From positions 43,001-107,000 of the forward strand of contig WELB01000233.1 of NCBI GenBank assembly GCA_009602725.1: a stretch of DNA of 64,000 nucleotides, in the 5' to 3' direction. The position numbers were made by a program, and so were the translations under genes. The notes beneath the pieces were generated by a model. It searched no databases. It was not told the DNA's origin and saw only the letters and a program-made list of their open reading frames with translations. Shown piece by piece: positions 50,110-61,773 of this stretch. Positions within the stretch are counted from its first letter, which is position 1. Each line of letters opens with the position of its first letter. This DNA is from Spirogloea muscicola (taxonomy: Eukaryota; Streptophyta; Zygnematophyceae; Spirogloeales; Spirogloeaceae).

Positions 50110-52986
50110 NCGCGCGCTGGTGGGACGACGTGAACCAGGACGAGGCGTGGCAGGACCGCATCTACTACGGCCTCGCCGCCGCCTACGCCTTCATCGGCCT
50201 CGTCGCGCTGGTCAGCCGCCGCGTCTCGCCTCCGCCGCCGCCGCCGCCGCCGCGCCGCTCCCGCACCGCCACCGGGGGCGATGGGCGTCATTCGACACTG
50301 CTGCCGGTGGCTGGCCTTTGCAAAGCCTGCGTTGCCGTCCAGTAGCCATGCCACGGCAGAGAGGCCGCGCGTCGCGGTCGAGGCCGCTACCACGCCGCGC
50401 CGTCAAGCGCCGGCCGTCGGGGTGCCTGCCAGGGCAGGGGGCATGCAGCAGCCGATAGCGACACCACGGTCGCGCTGGGGCACCACCGCACTCCTCTGCC
50501 AATTGTGTCGACATGTGTGACGACGCCGCCATGGACCCCGGGCTGTTGCCCTCGGCCTGCCCTCGGCCGCCGCCGCCGCCGCTCATGTTGCCGGCACTGG
50601 CTTGGCACGACAGGTGCAACTCGTGAGGATACAACTGCGGGTGCCCGAGTATGGATGGACGACTCAGAAAGTGTTCCACCTCCTCAACTTCATCGTCAAT
50701 GCTGGTGAGGCTTGGCGTGCGCCTGACAGCCCACAGTCTGGTTGTGCGCTCGTGTCGCCGCGGAGCCTGTGCTGACCACAGGGCTTTCTCGACGACCCGC
50801 CGGTCTGCGGATGTCGTCTGATGTTGGGTCCTGTGGCACAGTGCGAGCTGCTGTGTTCGTCTTCCGGCGGGAAGTGCAAGACCTCAAGCCGCATGTGAGC
50901 ACCGCCGCATCCCCCGCCCTGCACCCCTTGCTTGCTCAGGAAGGCCGAGCCACTGGGTGCTCATGAAGACATGGCCGACTTGTCATATCTCTTGCCAGTC
51001 ACCCATCAATCAAGCTGTCTCGGGAACCTTGGCCAGCATCTTCTTCCTTGCATGAGATGCCTTCTGTAGAGCGTGCAAGGACATGTTGCGTGTCAGGGCG
51101 AAGTGGAACTTCAGCTAGCAGCATAATCAGGAGTCCCTCGTCTGGGTCTGTCCTGGGTCTGTCCATCTGTACATCCGCAGGTTGCTGCAGCTATCCTGCT
51201 CGACTTGCCAGGCATACTGTTCTTCACCACGTACACCCTCCTAGTCCTCTTCTGGGCTGAGATTTTCCACCAGGTTGGACATCTCACCCATCCTTCCTGC
51301 AAGGGAACTGCATAAGCTGAGCCCTGTTTGATGCTTCTGCCTGCAGTCGAATTATGATCAGAAGTCTTGCTTGCATGTTAGGCTGATGTGTTGGCATTCA
51401 GCATGCTAGACCAATGTCCTTCTTTGCCCGATCGCCAAGTAAGAGCATCCTGTACAGCTAGTTCCAGTTTGACTTTGACAGGCCCGCAGTTTGCCAACAG
51501 AGAGTTTACGGCCGACTTTCCTCATCACAAATGCAGCTATATATGTCATTCAGGTCTGATACTTGATATATTTGCAGCCATTTTGTTATTGATATCACGA
51601 CCGAACGCCAATATGTTATACATCCTCTTTGGTAGTCCAATACAAAGGTCACTTCATGGACGATGACATGGGTGTGTCACACGTTCTTGCGCGCTCACTA
51701 GGTCCTTGAAATTTGACTGATGCCGTCATCCAAATGAGGGCAATCCTGGGTGCTATCACTGTGAGCTGGGATTTCAGGCTGGCATTTGGATGTACATGTG
51801 GATGAGGCCAGAGCACTATGGTTTAGTCGATGTATTCTCAAAGTTCTTCTTTGCAGGTGAAGGGACAGATGCTTGTCTGAATCTGATTCTGACACGGATG
51901 CGTAGTTGCGAAATCTAGACCCTGTACACATACACACTTGAGACAGATTCCCTCGCTTGAGCAAGATGTATCAACAGGTTCAGTAACATGGTGGCATCGC
52001 CACTGCCAAAGGCTAGTTATCTAATTGATCTGCAAATGGACGTCCCTGCAGGACTCTCGCTGATTGCGGCTGCTGGCTTCTTGCTGTATGGCGGAAGGTG
52101 AGAGGAACTGGGGTTGGAGGCTTACTATTTAGCCTCTGCAAGCTGAGCTCAAGTCCTCGGGCCACTTTGCTTTCACCACTTTGCATTGAAAAATGGCTGC
52201 AACTTGTGTAAATCTATGGCCAGGTTGTTCCTGATGCTGCGGCGCTTCCCAATCGAGTCAAAGGGCCGTCGGAAGAAGCTGCATGAGGTGATGATGTAGA
52301 ACTATTGATTTATAGTGGTGCGGACTTTTTGCATCGATGCAAGTAAGCTGAAGCTGATAGTCTGTCTGATTGGACTGGATGGTGTTTACATTTTCCAAAA
52401 TTTTGTGACTGAATGAAGTGTCGGTGATGGCAGGTCGGCTGTGTCACGGCAGTCTGCTTCACGTGCTTCACAATCAGGGCTGTCATGGTGGGCCGCCTCA
52501 CTGATCTCCCCCACTTGCTCCTCATGGCTCCTCATGTACATACAAGAGTTGATCCAAGAGTTGACTGATAATTTGATCAGTGGTCCTACTGTTTCTGGCA
52601 TCGTACAAACTGCTGGGCTGAGGCTTACGGCGGCTGCGGGCCCAGCTAGGAAGCCTGCCATTGATGTTGTAGCAAGCATCCTTGACAGATGGCCATCTCC
52701 GCGCTGAATGAGAGCGCGGACCTTGATGTGCTTGACCATCCAGTGCTGAACGCCGTCTACTACACGGTGAGAGCAAGCAGTTTCAGCATGTTATGAGTTG
52801 TGCTGCAGAATTACAACTGCACCTTGTGTTGTCCTTGTGACCTGGTATACTGGTAGCTCATGTGGTATGACACACTTGCAACATGCTGGACAGTTGGTGG
52901 AGCTTGTTCCTTCTGCGCTTGTGCTCTACATCCTGCGCAAGCTGCCGCCGAAGAGGATGACTGGGCAGTACCATGCCATCCGCTAG
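50110..52986 (+). CDS. TOM1/THH-family multi-pass membrane protein
   Basis: Plant tonoplast/endomembrane seven-helix protein family, known in Arabidopsis as a host factor for tobamovirus RNA replication. Exons read: [33 protein letters not shown] (to about 50212); [28 protein letters not shown] (about 50614-50703); [12 protein letters not shown] (about 50840); [27 protein letters not shown] (to about 51273); [15 protein letters not shown] (about 51482); [15 protein letters not shown] (about 51780); [15 protein letters not shown] (to about 52098); [20 protein letters not shown] (about 52223-52287); [18 protein letters not shown] (about 52436); [15 protein letters not shown] (about 52722); [20 protein letters not shown], stop 52986. 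Order and wording match TOM1 along its length. The start is not resolved: a single N at 50110 sits in the GC-rich first exon. Confidence 0.88.
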
Positions 52987-53472
52987 GCAGGCTGTGTCGC
53001 TTTCATCACACGCTGTATAAAGTCTGGGCGACTCATGACCCTGTCTCAATGCAGTCAGCTCTGGGCAGGTCTTCTACTCCTGAGCTCGAATAGAGGCGCA
53101 ATACCTCTTTTGCAAATGGCGGGTACTTAAATACTTAGTGTTGGAGGACAACACACTTGTGCACAGTACACACCTGTGCAATCCTTGTAAACACTCATGC
53201 AGCTTGTCCAAGAGCACATACCCACAGCACGTCATATCTGGCAGATGGGAGGAGCTGCAACTAAAGGCCTGCTGTTAAGCACAAAATTTTCCATGTGTGC
53301 TGTTGCCCTTCATTGTGCAGCTGTGCGTGTGTCTAGCTCTCTGTCAACACTTGTCCAGTTTGTACCTGACATGTGCTCAATCAATGTACAAGAATAGCAA
53401 AGCTCGCAAGAGTATCACCCTTGCATGCACGGTTAGATTGTTTTTCTAAGTGGACGCAGGCCTCTAGATAAT
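52987..53472. other. Convergent 3' spacer between TOM1-like gene and SECA2
   Basis: AT-richer sequence without recognisable frames or repeat cores, probably the two 3' UTRs. Confidence 0.5.
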
Positions 53473-56400
53473 TCACTGCCATAGATTAATGGCAGGAGCT
53501 TGTAGCAGCCACTCAACAGCTCGCCTTTTTGAGCTAGCTAGCATTGCAATGAACAAGCGAGTCCCATCGATCCTGTATTCATCCAGAGGGTTCAAGTGAC
53601 CGAAGCTCCTCACGCTCACCTGCAAGCAGGGGAAGGGCCTCAAATCTCTGCTAATGACCTTACCATACAAGCGCTTGCGAGCTATACTAGTGACAAACTG
53701 TTCAATCTCTATCTTCATTTGTAGTTGCAAACAAGCACAAGGCCTTTCATAAAGCGTACCCATAACCTGACTGGTCAATGCCAAAGATGATACTTACTGC
53801 AGACCGAAGGCGAGCCATGCTACTGAGGTGTTGTTTCCAATGGCGGTCAATGGCTGCAATGACCAGCTGTAGCTGCACCCAGGACAAGACAGCCTCAGTC
53901 CCTCCAATCCAACCACCTCAAAGAATTACAAAACAAAAGTAAAATAAGAGTGAAAATGGCAATGCTTTGAGAGACTACCTCTTGCTCATCAACCCAAGTA
54001 TGTGATTTGCCGGTGAGCCTAGCGTGATAAGCGCCAACTAACAGGTCTCCAAGGTATTTGCAGAGGGCCAAGCCTGTGCTGGCATGCTTACCACTCCTGC
54101 CAGAATCACCATCTGCAATCAGTTCTCGAAATTGCCTAATGGACAACCAAGGCAATCATAACTTTATCAAAATTTATGTGACTACTTCAGTATAAGAGGG
54201 CTGCAGACTGAGCTCCATGCGAGGTTGCTAAGGCGTGTTGCTGCACTTCGGTTGTCTCAATCTCAAGCTATCACTGTGAAATTAACAGAAAAGGTTGCAA
54301 GCAGTGAAGCAGTGTACATTCTTAGGCAAGGTGAAGAAGAACCTGAGCAGCCCTTCAACTTCTAGAGTACATTTCAAGGCATGAACAATGCATGCAGTAC
54401 AGCAGACAAAAAAGATAAGCAAAGGTGCAGAGCACCTTCACTGCTTGAATGCACAGTAAAGCCAAGGCAGTGTAGACTCTCACACAAATCCAGACGAAGT
54501 GATGTGCTGCCAACGTCGAGCTTCGTGTGTGTCCATTCCAGGTGTTGATGTGGGAGGAGAAGGCAGGCCACAAGCTGACAACCTAGGTCCGGCTGTCTTG
54601 CCGTGGGCATGTCTTTGTTCTCTATCATACCTTCCCAAGGCAGAAATGAGATCATCGGAGCTGACACCTGCCAGTATGTCTGCACCTGGACAGCACTATG
54701 GACTTCAGCCTTGAAGCTAGCTAGCTGAAAGAGCGAAGAGAGATAGTGGGCCTCAGAAACAGGGGGCCTTGGAATAACTGAGTAACTCACTAGCAAGCTT
54801 ACGCTTAAGCTTAGGACAATGAGGAACATACCAGGTGCCTGCTGAGCTGCATCACTCTCCTGACTTCCTGCTGCCAGTCCGCCTGTCCAAAGCAGGTCCT
54901 CGAGTTGGGCGAGAAGCTCATCCACATCCCATCCGCTGGGTGCCTGCCAATTGCCAGACCCTCCTTGTTGGAGATGCTACGCACAACACAAATTTCTATT
55001 TTGCAAGTACAATGAGCGAATGTCAAGGCAATCTAAGTTGAGCAAGGAAAGGGTCTTGAGCAAGGCTGCAGTGTGCCATGGCAAGGACCCACTGACCTCT
55101 TCTGGATTGACGACGCTCAAGACTATGTTGTCGACTACTTCCTGCATAAAGCTGGACACAAAGAACAACAACATTGAGGCAGAATAGAGTGGAAAATGCT
55201 TCCGTGTTTTGATGCATTAGACATGAATTTTACAAGACAGTCTGACAAAAGGTGACATGATGAGCCTAATAGAATCTTAATTGCAGAGAAATGCCTTCAG
55301 GCAATGGAGTACATTGGGTTGTGGACCACGACCAGCTGAAGGGGGTTGAAGGGCACTCACATTGTAATGCTTCCGTGCCTCTCCGTGCTCGTCTCCAGCA
55401 ACAGCGACTGCCTCAATCTATATATATGCTGCCGTTGGACCTGAGCCAAAGGCTACTACTCAAATCAGCCTAGGCACCAGATGTCAGGTCTGTTGAAAAG
55501 CATGCTTTGATGACTCCTGGCGTTGGAAGTGCATGCCAGTGAGCCTCAAGCATGGGGCCTCGTACCTCAAGTACAGAGTCGTACTCCATGAGGTTCTTCC
55601 TGAGAGCGAAGCTGTGCTGCTCCACAGACTTCTGGAGGCCATAAATCTGCTCCATAACAAGCCCAAGCTCAGTAAACATACAATGTCATTTCAAACTGGA
55701 AACCTGCAGAAAGAGATCAAGCACATGTCCTGCTCTCTAAAACCTGTCTGGTGTCCACATCGAGCAATGGTAGTCGAAATTGACCCACTTGTCGCGTCAC
55801 AGTTGAAGATTCAATGGGCTGATCCTCATCAATACCCTGCATCAACATGTCAAGAAGTGGAGCAACTTGGTCTGCTCCATATTCCTGCATAAGTCGATCC
55901 TTCAAACTGCACCATGCTCAGAAAGTGACAGTCAATCTTCAAGCACTAGCAGGCAGACAATATGTGCAGGCAGAATAAGAAGACGGCACTGTTGGTGCCA
56001 ATACATATCTGCACTGACCTGAGCATGAAGCGGGTGGAGCCTGGGTCACCTTGCCTTCCAGCTCTGCCCCGAAGCTGCCCACAGAATCACTCCAAAAATC
56101 AGGTATACATACCGATGACCATAGCTTGATTTGCTATTCGCCCCAAGTGACCAAATCACTAAACTTGTCAAAGAGGCTCACTTGCCTGGTTGTCAATCCT
56201 CCGAGAGTCGTGCAGTGCCGTGCCAATGACGTGCAGGCCTCCCAGACGCTTCACGCGATCGCCTTCCAGCTGACATTGCTGCCTGCACTCCTCCAGGACA
56301 GCCGCATAGGCTGCAGAAGCAGCTGAGCGCAGGTGCGCTGTGTCCGAGATTACATCCTCCAGGCCATGCTCCACTCTGCCTTCACGCATGACATCCTTGA

Positions 56401-59400
56401 GCAGCAAATTGACCTCCTTCGCAACCTCGCTAGTACCTGCGGGCATCTGGGAAGCTGCAACCAGCTTGAGTAAGAAAATGTTCCACGCACTAACATTCAG
56501 CAATATTATAGCAGACTACAGAAGCTGCAGGGAGACGGAGTCTCAGTAGCTCACCAAGAGCTCTTGACAATGCTTGAGCGCGATACAGTTTCCCTTGCGC
56601 TGTTGGAGATAAGCGGATGGAAGTGGAGGCCTGAGAGCAAGCAAAGATGAACATGTTTGGACAGGTGCGCTGGGCTTAGCTCTTGTTCTAGAGTACCTCC
56701 GTCTCTGCAAGCCTTGCTACACAGCAATCGGTGCATCATGCACCAGCTTGAATTTGCACTGCGCAACAATCACAAGGGCAAAATCCGAACCCTTCAACCC
56801 CAGAACCGTCTATATGCAGTGCTCTCTGTACCTCTGTATTGCAGGCAGCCCCATTGGTTCCAGGCTCTTGAGCTCTGAAGGCTTGCAAGACTCCATCTTC
56901 CACCAGACTCCGGGCCATCATCTGGAGGAACATGTCACTCAGCCAAGTCAACCAGGATTTAGAGGAATCAGGCAAATCAACAGCAATGGAGGGTGCCAAA
57001 CAAATTGTCTGCGAGCTTGGGTTGACCTTACCTGAGGGTTGCCGCCAAGAATGATGTCGGTGCCACGTCCAGCCATATTGGTAGCAATCGTGATGGCCCC
57101 CAGCCTCCCTGCCTGGGCAACAATCTCCGCCTCTCTGGCTACATGCTGCAAGTGTAGGCATCACCCATCAGAAAGGCAGCTCCACACTGACACAGACATA
57201 TCAGGTCGTATTCCACAGTGATGTAGCAACTCCTTACGGCTACTTTCAGGATGGCTACTGTGCAATCAAGTTGCCTTCTTGGATTGTCAGACCTGCGGCC
57301 GAGCATTGAGCAGGTTGTGGGGCACTCCATGAAGTAGCCACGACAATTGTTCTGACTCTTCCACGCTGGCACAGAAGCACAGTAGTGCCACTGTCAAAAA
57401 CTTCAGCCAAGAAATAACCAAAGGCCACTGAATGATGTTACTGGTCGGTCCAGACCATTGAATGCATGTCCGTACCTGGTCGTTCCAACCAGCACAGGTC
57501 GGCCTTCCTGGTGCATGTCCAGAATCTCCTGCCTTACCATGCGCCATTTCGCTTCTGAAGTCTGCACACTTCTTGGCACAGCGAGCTTCAGGAACCTCAC
57601 CAGGAAACTCAATCAGTGATGCATTCAAGTGCTCCATGATGCATTCAACTGCTCCATGACCATGAAGAAGACAGACTATGGCTCAAGAGGCTACCCTGTA
57701 GAGCTGCATTGGAAGGTCAAGCCGGATGTTGGGCAGGTTTGTTGGCACTTCCACCACTGGCATGCGAAACACCTTCATCAGCTCAGCCTCCTGTGCAACA
57801 CATCCGAGTGTAGTGTCCTTTTTCATACTAGTCTGTCGAAGTACTTTCGCCCACACCAGCACAGGTATTAAGCTATGGCCATTCAGGTGAATGGGCAGGT
57901 GTCAATGACCGGCCCCATCCAGGTAAATGGGCAGGTGTCAGTCAGCTTCGTCAATCTCTAGGAGAGATTGTTACACGGGTACAATGTGTTGCACTAAGAG
58001 TTATGAGATGAGCAGCGTTAATAAGCACCTACCTCCGTCTTTGCGGTGCCCGTCATTCCCGAGAGCTTCTTGTAGAGCTTGAAGAAGGACTGGTACGTGA
58101 TCTGTGCTATGGTCTCCGAGTTGGGCTGCATGGCAAAAGCAATCGTGTACTTCGGCACTGAAGACTAGCTCATCTACGAGAATTTCATGGCTGGATATGC
58201 AACGTAAGACTGAGATCCTTGACCCTGAGCCCACACTTTGATGAAAAACTGTTCAGCCATGGATCCCTGCACCTAATGCTGGTAAGCTTGCTAAGTTCAC
58301 CGAAATTGGGACGGACTCTTTGGCCTCCACAGCCTGGTGGACACCCTCGGACCAGCGCCGACTCTCCATCACCCGACCAGTGAACTGCACCATCAACATT
58401 GCAGATCAAGTTGGGCAGCATAAGCAGCCTGGCTACGCCCCTCCACTGGCCATGTATGGCTGCTTTTGAGACGCCAATTCAAGCAAGGAGCATGATGCTG
58501 ACCTCATCCACAATCTGCACGTGCTGCTGGTCCTTGACAATGTACTGCACATCCCTCAAGTAGAACTCCTTGGCCTTCAGAGCTGTGAGCACAAACCTGC
58601 TCCACAGAGTATTTAAGTTTGAAGATTGCATCTTCATGCAAGAATCTTAACTCGAGGGAAGTAGAAGTGCCACTCTCTGTCAAGCAAGACCAGAGCTGAT
58701 GTACGTATGGGTCATTCCAAAGTTGGAAAAAGGAAATAGCCTCACCGCGCCCAGGGTTCAGATTCGTCCCAGAGGTCCTCAATATCGAGGGCATACTCGG
58801 CACGCTCAACACCCCGCTCTGTAAGTTCCACACTCTTGTCCTTCATGTCAACCTTGTAGTCCTGCAAGTTATGTACACCCTGATCAATGTGGAGAAAGGT
58901 AATCGGGAGATGACAGGCAAGAAATATGGAGAAGAGAAAGTCAGGTGAACTAGCACATGACAATACTTACACAATAGCTGAGGGCGTGGTCCTCCTCGGT
59001 GGAGTTTGCCGGGCATGCTTCTAAAGCATCGGCCACATTTGCGGCAATGGGATATTTCCAAGAGTCCAAGTCCGACTGCCAACTCGCAACCAATCACACG
59101 GAGCAGTTAACATGGCCATGGCTGCGGGGACAGTGGAAAGCTTGAAGCTGTCAGAATCATGCCAATACTAAATAAGCTTGTCTAAGGTGCTCACCTGCGA
59201 GCTGATTAGGAGTGGGTTGCGGCCCTCATCGATGAGCACGGAGTCCACCTCGTCCACAATGGCATAGTAGAATGGTTCCGGCCTTGGCTAGCACAAGCTC
59301 ACAAGACAATACTTGAATACCAGCACATGCCATGCTCAGAAGACAGCTAATTTGGAATGCCAGTCCCAAGAGTCAAGTCCTGAGATACAAGAAAATCAAC

Positions 59401-61178
59401 CATCTCTCTCACCAGCGCATGACAAGGTCGGAAGGTCGCTGGGCTGTGTGGTCACGTAGATAGTCAAACCCCAGCTCCTGCAAGAGTCGAGCACCCAACA
59501 GGCTGGTCAATTCTTGGCCACTAAGGAATTGCATGAGGAACGCGAGAAGATGGCGGCCCGGTCACTCACGGTGTTGTTGGCATATGTAATGTCGCTCATG
59601 TACGCCCGCCGCTTGTGGGCGATGCTCACGCCACTCTGGCCAGGAGATTGGCAGGAAATGAGGCAACATCAGGTAGCAGACAATGGGAAGGCTGCGGGCC
59701 AGAGTCAAGCGTGAGAGACCATGCAAAGCTTTCAATCTGGTTCTGCTCGACCTGCACAAGGCCGACCGAGAGGCCTAGGAACCGATGGATGCGGCCCATC
59801 CACTCTGCGTCGCGGTGCGCAAGGTAGTCGTTCACCGTCACCACTGAAAGAGAGAGGCAAATGCAGGCGGAGAAACTGTGACTCGGAACTCTGTGTCTTG
59901 AAACTCAACCCCTTCATCAAAACCAGTCGCCTAAGCAAGCCCTGAACCTCATGATCTCTGCTCCACTGCTTCAGGGGCAGATAGCTACAGAGAAACAGGA
60001 ACTTTGAGCTCACCATGAACTCCTCGGCCAAGAAGAGCATTCAAGTAGGCTGCACAGCACACACGCCGTGCCGATCAGGCTTCGACAGCCGGTACCCCCA
60101 GCAAGGGACAGCCTCTACGTCTATGGTCAGCAAACGACATTGTTGTCAACAACTTTGCAGTGGACACCCAATAGTTGGCATCAGAAGGACTTGCCACTAG
60201 CTGGCAAGCTTGCTGCATACGAGCTGGTTGTATATATTGGGCTTCATGGAAGCAGCACAGCAAAACAAGGGGGGCCAATGGGCTTGCCTGCAAGGGTGGA
60301 GACCAGCGTCTTGCCCTCACCGGTCTTCATCTCGGCCACTGCGCTGGCATGTAGTACTGCCCCGCCAATTATCTGCAACTCCAAGCCATCGGACGCTGCT
60401 GAGTTGTGTGGCTGGTCAATCACGCTCAACCAGGTTCTCTACCACCTCATGGTCTGTGCGCGCAACAGCCAAAAGGCCAACCGAAGCTGGAACCAAGACA
60501 GATGCTAGACTGCTACACTGCAATCCTTGAGGCAGATACTCGGCCTTGTAAGGAGACAGGAGTCGCAGGAGCGTGCACCTGCACGTCGAAATGGCGCATG
60601 CCGAGCGTCCGCTTGGAAGCCTCCCGCACCACAGCAAAGGCCTCTGTGCCAATGGCAGTGCCACTGTGCACCTCAAATAGTACTCTGGCGGGAGCGGACT
60701 CTGCACTGACGGAAGGCTGAGCAGACATCTCGTCCTACATTCACCGCAGAGAGCACTGACATCCAGACCCCTAAGGTCCAAACTCCAAAACCGAAGAGTT
60801 GGGGTTTAAGCCGCACCGGCTTGGATGTCCTCCAGCGTCTCGCCGGCGTCCAGCCTCGCGCGGAACTCGTCGGTCTTGCCGCGCAGCTGCCCGTGGCCGC
60901 TTGGCGCATGAGCAGCCTGTGAGCACGAGCATCCGGCAAGGGCAGCAAGGCGGGCGCCTGCCGAGGCTGCCCGGCGGCTGACCTGGGCGTCGGAGAGCGC
61001 CTCGGTGTAGGGCTCGAGGGCGTTGACGGCGGCGACGAGGTCGCGGTAGCCGCGCACCACCCAGTGGTTGAGCCTCGCCGCGCCGCCGCCGTGCTGCAGC
61101 ACCTCGCCCACCACCTCCTGCAGCCGCTGGCGCGCCGCGCGGTGAGGCCCAGGCCGCGAGCCGCCCGAGCAGCGCACC
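53473..61178 (-). CDS. SECA2: SECA2-type plastid SecA translocase ATPase, 5' end in assembly gap
   Basis: ATPase motor that pushes precursor proteins through a Sec channel in plastid membranes. Reading the minus strand: [19 protein letters not shown] (about 61075), [58 protein letters not shown] / KTLVSTLA (Walker A), [70 protein letters not shown] (DEAD-like Walker B), [103 protein letters not shown], and a last exon [19 protein letters not shown], stop 53473. The [19 protein letters not shown] wording and the [20 protein letters not shown] insertion point to SECA2 rather than SECA1. No C-terminal zinc-binding motif was seen. The start and transit peptide are lost in the gap at 61179. Confidence 0.9.
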
Positions 61179-61753
61179 NNNNNNNNNNNNNNNNNNNNNN
61201 NNNNNNNNNNNNNNNNNNNNNNNNNNNNNNNNNNNNNNNNNNNNNNNNNNNNNNNNNNNNNNNNNNNNNNNNNNNNNNNNNNNNNNNNNNNNNNNNNNNN
61301 NNNNNNNNNNNNNNNNNNNNNNNNNNNNNNNNNNNNNNNNNNNNNNNNNNNNNNNNNNNNNNNNNNNNNNNNNNNNNNNNNNNNNNNNNNNNNNNNNNNN
61401 NNNNNNNNNNNNNNNNNNNNNNNNNNNNNNNNNNNNNNNNNNNNNNNNNNNNNNNNNNNNNNNNNNNNNNNNNNNNNNNNNNNNNNNNNNNNNNNNNNNN
61501 NNNNNNNNNNNNNNNNNNNNNNNNNNNNNNNNNNNNNNNNNNNNNNNNNNNNNNNNNNNNNNNNNNNNNNNNNNNNNNNNNNNNNNNNNNNNNNNNNNNN
61601 NNNNNNNNNNNNNNNNNNNNNNNNNNNNNNNNNNNNNNNNNNNNNNNNNNNNNNNNNNNNNNNNNNNNNNNNNNNNNNNNNNNNNNNNNNNNNNNNNNNN
61701 NNNNNNNNNNNNNNNNNNNNNNNNNNNNNNNNNNNNNNNNNNNNNNNNNNNNN
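61179..61753. other. Assembly gap (575 N) between two divergent genes
   Basis: The gap covers the shared promoter region and probably the first-exon ends of SECA2 (-) and the cryptochrome/photolyase gene (+). Flanking bases are CG-triplet runs. Confidence 0.99.
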
Positions 61754-61773
61754 CCGCCGCCGCCGCCGCCGCG

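Noticed and set aside
53473-61178. SECA1 rather than SECA2
   Set aside because: The [16 protein letters not shown] wording, the extra charged helix before the [16 protein letters not shown] motif and the [16 protein letters not shown] ending fit SECA2; SECA1 has RRVLGLRHFDVQLIGG-type text.
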